Positions 34,815 to 44,676 of a stretch of 64,000 nucleotides of DNA are shown here, piece by piece (positions within the stretch are counted from its first letter, which is position 1; each line of letters starts with the position of its first letter). Origin of the DNA: Longilinea sp964536805 (GTDB lineage: Bacteria; Chloroflexota; Anaerolineae; Anaerolineales; Anaerolineaceae); contig CAZHYQ010000008.1 in the NCBI GenBank assembly GCA_964536805.1, positions 62,001 to 126,000 on the forward strand, written 5' to 3'. Both the position numbers and the translations under genes were made by a program. The notes below the pieces were generated by a model. The model was not told where the DNA came from. It made no database searches and saw nothing but the letters and a program-made list of their open reading frames with translations.

Positions 34815-35986
34815 TGGTCACCTGCTTTCGATTGCATTTCAGCACCCCCGCGTTCGTAAATAATTTCACCGCCTGCGAGAGTCGCCATAACTTGCCGCTT
34901 CTCGTCCAGTAGGACGAAGTCCGCCCGCATGCCGGTTTCAATCCGACCACGGTCAGCCAATCCCATCAATTCGGCCGGCGTGGAAGTGAGCGTCGGCACT
35001 GCTTCCGCCAGTGAACAGCCGGTGAATTGCATCAAATTGCGCAGCGCGGCGTCTTCTGTCAGGAGGCTGCCTGCCAGGGTCCCGTCTGCCAGGCGCGCCG
35101 AGGTGGCATCCACCATTACATCGAAACCGCCCAAACGGGCCGGTCCGGGCGGCATGCCCAGCGCAGCCATGGCATCCGTCACCAGGGTAAAACTGTGCCC
35201 GCCTTTGGCTTTCCAGGCTAGTTTGACCATCAAAGGGTCCACGTGAACGCCGTCCGCGATGATGCCGAAACCAACCCGGTCATCCGTCAGCAGTACCCCG
35301 GTCAGGTTGTGAGCGCGGTGTTCGAGTGTGGGCTGGGCATTGAATAAATGCGTTCCCCAACGAATTCCGGCCGCGATGCCGGCCTCGGCCTCGCTTTGGC
35401 TGGCCGTGGAATGCCCTGCGCTAACGACCACGCCTCGTTGTGTCAGGCTGCTGATGGTTGCCAGCGCCCCTGGCAATTCAGGCGCAAGCGTAACCAGGCG
35501 CACGCCGTTGGCAGGACTCCAATCCTGCACCAGTTCAGGGGAGGGCAAACGCAGGTAATGCGCATTGTGCGCGCCTTTTTTGGCCGGATTCAAGAAAGGA
35601 CCTTCAATATGCAATCCCAACGCTTGCGCGCCGCGATAACCCTTTGGCGGTCCGGCCGTGATCACCTGCATGGCCCGCGCAATCGTCTGCAGCGGTGCCG
35701 TCACCACCGTGGGCAGGAAGGTCGTCACGCCAAAGCTTGGCAGCCGGCTGCCAAGCTGCCAGATGCTTTCCGGCAGTTCAGTGAAATCAAAGCCAAATGC
35801 GCCGTTGATTTGCAGCTCAATAAACCCGGGCGTCAGGGTCCCAAACCGGCCGTCCAAAACGGACGTGCCGGGCGGGCAGGCTAGCACTGCCGGATGATCC
35901 ACGGCGATGATTTGGCCGTTTTCAATAAGGACAGCCTGATCCGCACGCCCAGGAAGGTTGACATTATGGATATACAGCCTATTCAA
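34811..35986 (-). CDS. nagA: N-acetylglucosamine-6-phosphate deacetylase
   Basis: A 391-residue amidohydrolase. It has PGFIELQINGAFGFDF near the N-terminus (the Q-x-N form seen in NagA), LGLHIEGPFLNP (HIEGPF), VVSAGHSTASQSEAEAG, GTHLFNAQPTLEHRAHN and VTDAMAALGMPPG (catalytic Asp). It would deacetylate GlcNAc-6-P in the cytoplasm. It overlaps the kinase gene by 8 bp and the deaminase by 4 bp, so the three genes form one coupled operon. Length is usual for the family. Confidence 0.92.
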   Translation of the reverse strand: MNRLYIHNVNLPGRADQAVLIENGQIIAVDHPAVLACPPGTSVLDGRFGTLTPGFIELQINGAFGFDFTELPESIWQLGSRLPSFGVTTFLPTVVTAPLQTIARAMQVITAGPPKGYRGAQALGLHIEGPFLNPAKKGAHNAHYLRLPSPELVQDWSPANGVRLVTLAPELPGALATISSLTQRGVVVSAGHSTASQSEAEAGIAAGIRWGTHLFNAQPTLEHRAHNLTGVLLTDDRVGFGIIADGVHVDPLMVKLAWKAKGGHSFTLVTDAMAALGMPPGPARLGGFDVMVDATSARLADGTLAGSLLTEDAALRNLMQFTGCSLAEAVPTLTSTPAELMGLADRGRIETGMRADFVLLDEKRQVMATLAGGEIIYERGGAEMQSKAGDQ

Positions 35987-36917
35987 TTTCGTCCCCGATT
36001 TCCAGAAGTTTGGCGGCCAGTTTCACTGCGCCCCGCACCGGCTCTGCCACTGTTTGCACCGGTTCCAATGCAATACCCAATGCTTTCACCTGCGCCAACA
36101 GCGCGGTCTGCAAAGACACTCCATGCACCAGAAAGCCGCCTGCCAGCACGGCGGGCAGTGTTTCCAGACGCAACTTTTGCACAGCCACGGCTTGCACGCC
36201 GGTTGCCAGTTCCCCGGCAGCCTGGTTGATGATACGATTTGCAACCGCATCGCCAGCCAGCGCCTGCTCATCCACCAGGCGTGAAATACGTGCGATCTCG
36301 GCTCGCGTCCTGCCAGGCTGGTGAACAGCCGCAATGAGATCCGGCGGGGAGTCGACCTGGAAGAAGGCTGTTACGCTCTGCGTCAATGAGGTAACCGGAC
36401 CGCGGCCGTCGAAGGCTTTGGCAACGGCTTGCAGCGCTGCCAGAGCAACCAGGTACCCGCTGCCTTCATCCCCCATCAAATAACCCCAGCCACCGGCGCG
36501 CGCAGTCCGGCCATGTTCATCCTGCCCAAAAATAATTGAGCCCGTACCCGACAGCACCACTATACCCCAACCTTGGGGAGTCCCGGCGGCCAGGGCGATC
36601 TGCCCGTCGTTTACCAGCCTGACCCGCGCGGCCGGAAAGCGATCTGCGATCCAATGCTCGAACACCAGGCTGTCCTGCGGCCGGTCGACCCCGGCCATTC
36701 CCAGAACGGCCGCCGCCACAGGTTGCTCGCGCAAGCCGGCATCGAGCCAGGCCTGCGAAATCGCTGCGTCCAAAGCCTCAAAGGTACTTTCCTTGCCAAC
36801 GGCATGATGGTTGGAAGGCCCGCCTTCGCCGCGTCCTAAAAGCGTACCATCGCGCCGGGCGAGCATGACAGCTGTTTTGCTGCCGCCTCCATCGATTCCA
36901 AGAAGATAATCGCTCAT
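35979..36917 (-). CDS. BadF/BadG-type N-acetylglucosamine kinase
   Basis: A 312-residue ASKHA-fold kinase: phosphate loop GIDGGGSKTAVMLARRDG, LSGTGSIIFGQD (phosphate 2), and the GWGYLMGDEGSGYLVALAAL block that is typical of GlcNAc kinases in the BadF/BadG/BcrA/BcrD group. Its probable reaction is ATP-dependent phosphorylation of GlcNAc at C6, feeding NagA next in the operon. The ATG at 36917 begins the operon. A second paralogue is encoded at 60889-61887. Confidence 0.88.
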   Translation of the reverse strand: MSDYLLGIDGGGSKTAVMLARRDGTLLGRGEGGPSNHHAVGKESTFEALDAAISQAWLDAGLREQPVAAAVLGMAGVDRPQDSLVFEHWIADRFPAARVRLVNDGQIALAAGTPQGWGIVVLSGTGSIIFGQDEHGRTARAGGWGYLMGDEGSGYLVALAALQAVAKAFDGRGPVTSLTQSVTAFFQVDSPPDLIAAVHQPGRTRAEIARISRLVDEQALAGDAVANRIINQAAGELATGVQAVAVQKLRLETLPAVLAGGFLVHGVSLQTALLAQVKALGIALEPVQTVAEPVRGAVKLAAKLLEIGDEIE

Positions 36918-37233
36918 AATCCTTTGTTGGAAAACCTGAACTTGACGATATTGGTCCCAAATGCCGGTTGAAAGACAACCACCTTTTGAGCCGCCAAATT
37001 CCAGATTTCAGCGGTTTATGGCTGGATTTCCAGAATTCAGGCTAAATCCACCAGGGGCGCTTTTTTTCTTCCAATAATTCCTTTGGGAGTACCAGCAGCG
37101 AGGGTAAACAACGACGCCGCACGGCAGGTTAAGCTTAGCAGATTATGGTAAAAATATCCATATCCCGGCACCGGCCGGCGGAATTGCGGTTAGAATCAAG
37201 GTATTCGCATTTCCTTTTTCAAGGAGTCACGCA
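36918..37233. other. Divergent intergenic region, no gene
   Basis: These 316 bp separate the amino-sugar operon (minus) from the SDR gene (plus). They should contain both promoters, but no convincing -35/-10 pair stands out. A small inverted repeat GGTTG-AAAGA-CAACC lies near 36965-36980, where an operator for the amino-sugar operon could be, and a T-rich stretch follows at 37060-37072. No protein-coding signal was seen. Confidence 0.4.
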
Positions 37234-38223
37234 ATGAAGGTATTGTTCATCGGCGGCACCGGCATCATCAGTTCGGCCTGTTCCCGGCTGGCGCTAGAGC
37301 GCGGCATTGACCTGTACCTGTTGAACCGCGGCCAATCTTCCCGCCCCATTCCGGACGGCGCCAGGGTGTTGCACGGTGATATCCGCAACCCGGCCTCAGC
37401 CCGCGCCGCACTCGGCGACCTGCACTTTGACGCGGTGGTCAATTGGATTGTCTTCACGCCGGAACAACTTGAGGCAGACCTCGAGCTTTTCCGGTGGCGC
37501 ACCGGCCAATACGTTTTCATCAGTTCAGCCTCGGCCTACCAGACCCCGCCGGTCGAACTGCCAGTCACCGAGGCCACCCTGCTCGACAATCCCTACTGGC
37601 AGTATTCGCGCAACAAGATCGCCTGCGAAGAACGCCTGGTGCGTGCTTACCGCGAGGAAAAATTCCCAATCACCATTGTGCGGCCCTCGCACACCTACGA
37701 TGAGCGCCTGCTCCCATTCCAGGGCGGCTGGACGGTGATGGAACGCATGCTTCAGGCTAAACCGGTCATTGTGCACGGCGACGGCACTTCCCTGTGGACG
37801 ATGACGCATAATACCGATTTCGCGAAGGGCTTTGTGCCTTTATTGGGAAACCCGCAGGCGCTGGGCAATGTTTTTCAGATCACCTCGGATGAATCGCTCA
37901 CCTGGAATCAGATATTCGAGATCCTGGGGCAGGCAGCCGGCGTGAAACCCAACCTGGTGCACGTGCCGTCCGAGTTAATTGCCGCTTACGACGCCGAGTG
38001 GGGCGCCGGTCTGCTGGGCGACAAAGCCCACAGCATGGTCTTCGACAACACGCGCATCAAGCGCCTGGTGCCCGATTTCGCCTGTACGGTGCCCTTTGCA
38101 CGCGGCGCGGAACAAATCGTCGCCTGGTACATGGCCGACCCGAATCGCCGCACGGTAGATCCGGCCTTCGATGCATTGTGCGATCGCATCATCGCGGCCA
38201 TACAGGGAGCCTATCCAAAATAA
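37234..38223 (+). CDS. NAD-dependent epimerase/dehydratase-family SDR
   Basis: A 329-residue atypical extended SDR: VLFIGGTGIISSACSRLALERG (NAD loop), SSASAYQTPP, then NPYWQYSRNKIACEERLVRAY, in which YSRNK gives the YxxxK catalytic pair. PITIVRPSHTYDERL follows. This pattern resembles bacterial CSP41/NmrA-like epimerases with many possible substrates. A ribosome site AAGGAG stands 7 bases before the ATG. It is alone on the plus strand between the amino-sugar and nucleoside-type operons. Reaction and substrate are not known. Confidence 0.85.
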   Translation: MKVLFIGGTGIISSACSRLALERGIDLYLLNRGQSSRPIPDGARVLHGDIRNPASARAALGDLHFDAVVNWIVFTPEQLEADLELFRWRTGQYVFISSASAYQTPPVELPVTEATLLDNPYWQYSRNKIACEERLVRAYREEKFPITIVRPSHTYDERLLPFQGGWTVMERMLQAKPVIVHGDGTSLWTMTHNTDFAKGFVPLLGNPQALGNVFQITSDESLTWNQIFEILGQAAGVKPNLVHVPSELIAAYDAEWGAGLLGDKAHSMVFDNTRIKRLVPDFACTVPFARGAEQIVAWYMADPNRRTVDPAFDALCDRIIAAIQGAYPK

Positions 38224-38261
38224 GGTCCTGGCAACACCCAAAACCAACAACGGGGTTTGAC

Positions 38262-38326
38262 GTCGGTTCTACGGGGTGAGCGGTTTTACCATTACAGCCA
38301 TTTACAGTCCACCCCTGCGAACCGAC
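38262..38326. repeat. Interrupted inverted repeat between convergent genes
   Basis: GTCGGTTC then GGGGTG on the left pairs with CACCCC then GAACCGAC on the right, with a 3-base mismatch bulge and a 31-base loop. There is no T-run, so it is not a typical terminator. It could be a weak shared terminator or an insertion remnant. The rest of the interval 38224-38444 shows no gene. Confidence 0.4.
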
Positions 38327-38444
38327 CTACCATGAGTAATGAAATCAGATGGAGCGATCTTTGCACCATCCGACATGAATCTACCAGATTTGATATCTTA
38401 TCGTACGCCAACCAACAGAATTGACTAACCGCCAATACAATTAT

Positions 38445-39818
38445 TTAGTATCTTGCCAACCTGGCCGTCCGGGCCGCCAACTCGCGGATCGACAGCTTCT
38501 CTTTGCCTTTCAAATACGTCTCCAGCAAATCACCCAGCGGTTTAGACCATTTCTCTGGAACACCGTTCATTACGCCCAACACCGTACCCACCAGCCCGGC
38601 GTTGCAGTCCACGTCCAGCCCGGCGTGCGCCAGCAGGCTGAAAGAACGCGTCATGTCGCCGCCGCCGTACCACAGCGCCAGGATGTCCGCAGCCATGTTC
38701 GGATAAGCGTGAATCCAGTTGTACTGCTCGAAGCGTTCATCCAGCACCCGCCAGGCTTCAACCGGATCGGCGTGAGCCTTTACCACTTCCAGGCAGCCCG
38801 CCACCACGGCGGCATACTCGCTGCGCTGTGGCAGGTAAGCAGCGGCTTCCTCAAGCAATGCGCGAGGATCGCTGCGTACGTAAGCCAGCGAACTGAGCAC
38901 CGCGGCGTATATCTCGCCATATACCCCGTTGGCAGAATGCGAAACCACGCCGTCGATGTGCGCCAACCGCGCGGCTTCCATCGGCCAGCCCGGCGCCAGC
39001 ATGCCGCACACCATGCCGCGCATTTGCGCCCCGATCCAATCGGAATACGGGTTGCGCCAGGTACCCGACTCGGGCGGCAGAATGCCGTCGTTGAGGTTGT
39101 GCAGCGCCACCCACTCGGCCGACCAGCCAAACGGAATCTGTCTGATCCATTCCAATCCCAGATCGCGGGAGGTGATGGCCCGTCCTGCCCGCTCGAAAAC
39201 GTCCAGCAGCACCAGTTCATAGACCACGTCATCGTTGACCGTCTCGGGCGCGGTGACGTAGCCGTCAATTTTGCCGTAGACCTGCTGGATGCGCGTGGTG
39301 TGATAACCCTCGAGTGCGGTACCAAACGAGCCGCCCGCCAGCTGTCCCAGCCAGCCTGCCAGGGTTCGTTCCTCCAAATGCTCCAGCGCGCGCGGATCGC
39401 AGCCGGGGTCTGATGCAGCCATGGCAGCCTTCACATCCTCCCAGGACGCCGGGTGTTTGTAACCCCAGTAAGACGAGCTTTCATCCCGCGGCGCAGAGTG
39501 AATGGCAGCCAGCAATTCAGCGGTCAACACCCGCAGCGCGTCGCGGTCTTTGGCTTTGGCCATCCGCAAGCCTTCCGGGAGCAGCGCCTCTGCAGCCTGC
39601 ATATCATAGCCGCGGTTATGCATCGACTGCACCATCTCGACGTAGGGAATCTCCGGCGCGCCGGAACCAGGCACGCGTGCATTCCAAAACAGGGCGATCA
39701 GGTCGTCGCCAGTGGGGAATACGGTGCTGCTGTCGTACCACTGGCTGGCATGCACCCGCCGGTCCAGCGGCACAGCGCCCAGGCGCAGCTCGCGGTCGAT
39801 CTGCCAGGCTTTTTTCAT
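38445..39818 (-). CDS. ADP-ribosylglycohydrolase family protein
   Basis: A 457-residue DraG-type hydrolase. Metal-binding aspartates are in PETVNDDVVYELVLLDVF and in HAGLDVDCNAGLVGTVLGVM, the D-x-DCNAG-x-x-G signature. It should release ADP-ribose or a related ribosyl group from its substrate. The ATG at 39818 overlaps the stop of the upstream permease (ATGA). The same frame stays open for a further 311 codons, but that part is an antisense-frame copy of the permease and not protein. The enzyme lies in an operon with a nucleoside-type ABC importer, suggesting that it handles an imported ribosyl compound. Confidence 0.85.
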   Translation of the reverse strand: MKKAWQIDRELRLGAVPLDRRVHASQWYDSSTVFPTGDDLIALFWNARVPGSGAPEIPYVEMVQSMHNRGYDMQAAEALLPEGLRMAKAKDRDALRVLTAELLAAIHSAPRDESSSYWGYKHPASWEDVKAAMAASDPGCDPRALEHLEERTLAGWLGQLAGGSFGTALEGYHTTRIQQVYGKIDGYVTAPETVNDDVVYELVLLDVFERAGRAITSRDLGLEWIRQIPFGWSAEWVALHNLNDGILPPESGTWRNPYSDWIGAQMRGMVCGMLAPGWPMEAARLAHIDGVVSHSANGVYGEIYAAVLSSLAYVRSDPRALLEEAAAYLPQRSEYAAVVAGCLEVVKAHADPVEAWRVLDERFEQYNWIHAYPNMAADILALWYGGGDMTRSFSLLAHAGLDVDCNAGLVGTVLGVMNGVPEKWSKPLGDLLETYLKGKEKLSIRELAARTARLARY

Positions 39819-40708
39819 GCCTTGCGCTTCCTTTCCTTGACTGAATAGAAGTACAGCGCGATCAATGTGGCAATGTAGGGCACCATCGAGGTGAACTGCG
39901 AAGGCACCTGGTAGTCCTGCAGCAGCAGGCCCAGGCCATCCGAAAAGCCAAACACCAGCGAGATGACGGCAATGCCGGTGGGATTGCCGCTCACCAGGAT
40001 GATGGCTGCCAGCGAAATCCAACCCCGCCCAGCCGACATGTTTTCGGCAAAGAGGGTCACATACCCCAGCGAGATGAAGGCTCCAGCCAGGCCGCACAGC
40101 ACCGCGCACAGCAGCAGCGACCAGGTGCGCATGCGCGCAGTGGCAACGCCGGATGAATCGAGGCAGGCAGCGTTGTAACCGGCGGCCCGCAAGCGCAAAC
40201 CGAAGCGCGTTCGGAAAATCAGGAAGGCCGTGATGAATACGGCGATGACGGCCACGTAGACCATCAAATTCTGCCCTGAAAGCACTTCGCCCAGCAGCGG
40301 AATTTTCTCGATGAATGGGATGTGGATCCTCGGCATCGGGACGATGTCCGGGTTGGAAAAAACGCCTTTGACCTTGAAAGTCTGGCGCATCAGGTAGGTG
40401 GTTGCGCCGACCGCGAACAAATTGAGCGCAATGCCCGTGACAAACTCGTCGGTGTGCAGTACCACCGCGAACAGGATGAAGATGAATGCCAGCACCAGCG
40501 CAAAGACAACCGCCAGCAGGATGCCCATGGCCCACGAATGAAAGAAATAGGAGCCGACCACCGCGCCAAAAGCGCCAGCCAGCATCATTCCTTCCATGGC
40601 GATGTTGAAGATACCGGCGTAGAAGGTGAAAGCTCCGCCAAGCGCGGCCAGCAAAATGGGCGTCGCGCCGGCGATCATGCCGTTGATCAAACCCACCAGG
40701 ATTCTCAT
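39815..40708 (-). CDS. Nucleoside-type ABC importer permease
   Basis: A 297-residue inner-membrane protein with about nine hydrophobic segments and the conserved loop GLRLRAAGYNAACLDSSGVATARMRTWSL, followed by GLAGAFISLGYVTLF. Both are characteristic of the second permease in BMP/purine-nucleoside importers (YufQ/BmpC-like). It overlaps the first permease gene by 4 bp and the ADP-ribosylglycohydrolase by 4 bp. Confidence 0.9.
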   Translation of the reverse strand: MRILVGLINGMIAGATPILLAALGGAFTFYAGIFNIAMEGMMLAGAFGAVVGSYFFHSWAMGILLAVVFALVLAFIFILFAVVLHTDEFVTGIALNLFAVGATTYLMRQTFKVKGVFSNPDIVPMPRIHIPFIEKIPLLGEVLSGQNLMVYVAVIAVFITAFLIFRTRFGLRLRAAGYNAACLDSSGVATARMRTWSLLLCAVLCGLAGAFISLGYVTLFAENMSAGRGWISLAAIILVSGNPTGIAVISLVFGFSDGLGLLLQDYQVPSQFTSMVPYIATLIALYFYSVKERKRKA

Positions 40709-41738
40709 CCTGCACGCTCCCTGGCCCGCCGTTTGGCCGCCTGCCGGTCAAGGATTACGTTCAGCGCCTCCCGGCTGGCCACGATCACCAGCACCAGCAC
40801 GGCCTGCAGCACCTGGCTGATCTCGCTGGGTACGGCAGTGATCAGTTCCATGCCCAGCGCACCAGTCTGAATGGCGCTAAAGAAAAAGCCGTATAGCAGC
40901 GTGGCGATCAAACCGTTGTTGGCCACGATGGCGATCATCACGCCGTCCCAGGCATAATTGGCGCCCAGCCCTTTCAGGAAGCGGTGCGGTCCGGCCATCA
41001 CCAGCAGCCCGCCAGCCAGCCCCGCCAGCGCGCCAGTGAACAGCATGACCGAGACGAAGTTGCGGTCGATGTTGCAGCCGCCCAGCCGGGCAAACAGCGA
41101 ATTCTGCCCGGAGAGACGCCATTCATACCCGGCCTTCCAGCGATTGAAGATAAACCAGGAAATCCCCACTGCCGCCAGCATGAACAGAATGGTGGAATTG
41201 AAATTGCCAAATTCCGGCAGCCAGGCAGCCCGATCGATTTGCGGCGTCATGGCTGAAAAAGCGGTTTTATCCATAAAAGGCCCGGCGATAGCCCAGGCGG
41301 TGAAGAAATCGGCGATCATGTTAAGCATCAGCGTAACAATAAACTCGCTCATGTTGAAAGCGATGCGCAGCAGCGCTGCCAGCCCGGCCCACAACGCGCC
41401 GCCCAGCATGGCCAGCAGCACCAGCACGGTCACTTCCAGCACGGGCGGCAGGTGAATGTACAGGCCGCCGATGGTGGCAAACAGGGCGCCCATCAGGAAC
41501 TGGCCCGGCTGCCCTAGATTGACTGGTCCGCTGGCAAAGGCGATCGAGGCCGAAAGGCCGGTCAGCACCAGCGGAACGGCGTTTTTTGCGGTCGTCGCAA
41601 GCGGGTACAGGCCGCCCAGCGAGAACTGGAACAGTGCCGCGTATACCTCGAGCGGGTTGAATCCCTGCAGCAGCATGATGAAAGCGCCGATCAACAGCGC
41701 CGCCACAACCCCCAGCAGGCCGCTTACCCATTTGTTTC

Positions 41739-41742
<4 letters not shown>
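40705..41742 (-). CDS. Nucleoside-type ABC importer permease
   Basis: A 345-residue polytopic permease, longer than its partner, with about ten hydrophobic segments. The block YEWRLSGQNSLFARLGGCNIDRNF precedes LAGLAGGLLVMAGPHRFLKG. It resembles the first permease (YufP/NupP-like) of BMP-type importers, in which two different permeases pair with one double ATPase. It overlaps the ATPase and the next permease gene by 4 bp each. Confidence 0.9.
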
Positions 41743-43268
<1,526 letters not shown>

Positions 43269-43304
43269 GAGATCATTTTCTTTGGTGGTCATTTTTGAAG
43301 AAAA

Positions 43305-43443
43305 CAGCCACAGAGATCACAGAGGCCACAGAGATCAAAGAAGGTTTTCAGGGAAGATCAGTTATCCTGATCATCCAAAAATTCATAAAATGGATCTTTC
43401 TTTCATTTATTCTCTGTGTGCTCTGGGATCTCTGTGGCTATCT
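43305..43443. repeat. Interspersed palindromic CACAGAGA repeat
   Basis: The left arm (AGCCACAGAGATCACAGAGG plus a second unit CCACAGAGATCAAAG) and a right arm ending GGGATCTCTGTGGCT form a long imperfect palindrome with about 60 bases between. The same repeat is familiar from other environmental genomes and encodes, on the plus strand, the spurious SHRDHRGHRDQ peptide. It lies between the BMP gene and its ATPase gene and has no evident coding role. Confidence 0.75.
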
Positions 43444-43517
43444 TCCTTGCCATATTTAAATTAGTTCTGGCGCCGCCCCCTGGGAAGGAGACGGCGCCGG
43501 TTTGCGTGCGGTAAAGC

Positions 43518-44552
43518 TTATTTCCAGACGTCCTGACCGCCGTAGCGTTCGATGACCAGTTTGCCATCCACGATATCCTGGCGGATGGCTTTCACCTTAT
43601 CGGTGATGGCCGCCGGCAGCACCTGGACTTTGGCATCCAGAGCGATATCCACGCCGCCTGACTTCAGCCCATCCTCAATGACCTGTCCGGCCTTGTAAGT
43701 GCCGTCCTGGATGGTTTTGAAAACGGATTCGATCGTCTTGCCGACGTTTTTCACATCGCTGGCCACCACAAAACCGGGTTCCATGTCATTCTGGTTGGTG
43801 TCCACGCCGATGGCGTACAGCGAGCGTTCCTTGGCAGCCTGCAGCACGCCAATGCCCGCCGCAGCAGCCACCTGGAAAACCACATCGGCCTTCTGATCGT
43901 ATAGCTGCAGTGCGGCCTGCTTGCCCTTGGCCGAGTCATCCCAGGCGCCGCCCAGCGACTTGGTGGCTACCTGGATTTCAGGATCGACCGACTTGGCGCC
44001 GTTGGCATAAGCCCAAACGAAGGCGCTCACCACGGGATCCACGTCGCCGCCCACCACGCCGACAATCTTATCGGCGTTGATGTTGGCAATCGAGGTATCT
44101 TCCGTCAGCATGCCGGCTACTACGCCCGCCAGGTAGGCGGATTCTTCCTCGATGTAGTCGACCGAGGTGATAGTCTTGCCGGTGTTCTCAACCACGGTAT
44201 CGATGTTGACGAAAATCTTGGCAGGATATTTATCTGCCATGGCCTTTAACTGGTCTTCAAAGCCGTAGGAAATGACGAAGATGACATCGGCGTAATCGAC
44301 GGCAGCCTGCAGCGCCGGTTCGTACTTGCCAGCGTCAAAGTTGCATTCGATGGTGCGGGTTTCAACGCCGTACTGCTTGGCGATGGCATCGATGCCAGCC
44401 TTGCCCGAATCGTAGAAGGCGTTATCGCCCAGGGCGCCGTTGATCAGATAGACCACTTTTTGCACCTTGGGAGCGGCTGCTTTCTGGCCGCAGCCGGTCA
44501 CAAGGACCATGACCATGGCAAGCAACAGAACAAGGTAAACGAATTTCTTCAT
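43518..44552 (-). CDS. BMP-family substrate-binding lipoprotein
   Basis: A 344-residue lipoprotein. The signal peptide YLVLLLAMVMVLVTGC gives the anchored cysteine at 21. A periplasmic-binding-protein fold of the BMP/Med/PnrA type follows: VVYLINGALGDNAFYDSGKAGIDAI and later VGVVGGDVDPVVSAF, ESAYLAGVVAGML, VFQVAAAAGIGVLQAAKE, AIGVDTNQNDM. It should capture a nucleoside-like ligand and deliver it to the permease pair. It starts the operon, with GAGGAGG ahead of the ATG. The palindromic repeat separates it from the ATPase gene. Confidence 0.93.
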   Translation of the reverse strand: MKKFVYLVLLLAMVMVLVTGCGQKAAAPKVQKVVYLINGALGDNAFYDSGKAGIDAIAKQYGVETRTIECNFDAGKYEPALQAAVDYADVIFVISYGFEDQLKAMADKYPAKIFVNIDTVVENTGKTITSVDYIEEESAYLAGVVAGMLTEDTSIANINADKIVGVVGGDVDPVVSAFVWAYANGAKSVDPEIQVATKSLGGAWDDSAKGKQAALQLYDQKADVVFQVAAAAGIGVLQAAKERSLYAIGVDTNQNDMEPGFVVASDVKNVGKTIESVFKTIQDGTYKAGQVIEDGLKSGGVDIALDAKVQVLPAAITDKVKAIRQDIVDGKLVIERYGGQDVWK

Positions 44553-44608
44553 TCTTTCCTCCTCAAAAGGTTTTGATATTTGGCGGAACGAGCAGGGGAC
44601 TTGTCTTT

Positions 44609-44658
44609 ATTATAATGAGAAATCCGGACTGAGGGGATTATCCCATGCCCGGATTTCT
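44609..44658 (-). promoter_or_regulatory. BMP operon promoter region with overlapping 10-bp inverted repeat
   Basis: A perfect TATAAT lies at 44614-44609 on the minus strand, about 60 bp ahead of the BMP start. Four bases upstream begins a perfect 10-bp inverted repeat, AGAAATCCGG (44618-44627) with CCGGATTTCT (44649-44658), that covers the expected -35 position. It may be an operator for repression, or a terminator-like hairpin after the peptidase gene, since its end lies 18 bp past that stop. No strong -35 is visible. Confidence 0.5.
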
Positions 44659-44676
44659 AATTCGCGCAGCGACCGC

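Noticed and set aside
38445..40751. A single 768-codon open frame that would fuse a long N-terminal extension to the ADP-ribosylglycohydrolase
   Set aside because: The first 311 codons are an out-of-frame reading of the permease gene at 39815-40708, rich in Arg/His/Gly with no family pattern; the true start is the ATG at 39818 overlapping the permease stop.
43475..43502. GC-rich inverted repeat GGCGCCG/CGGCGCC after the BMP gene
   Set aside because: Not followed by a T-run on the minus strand; too weak to call a terminator.
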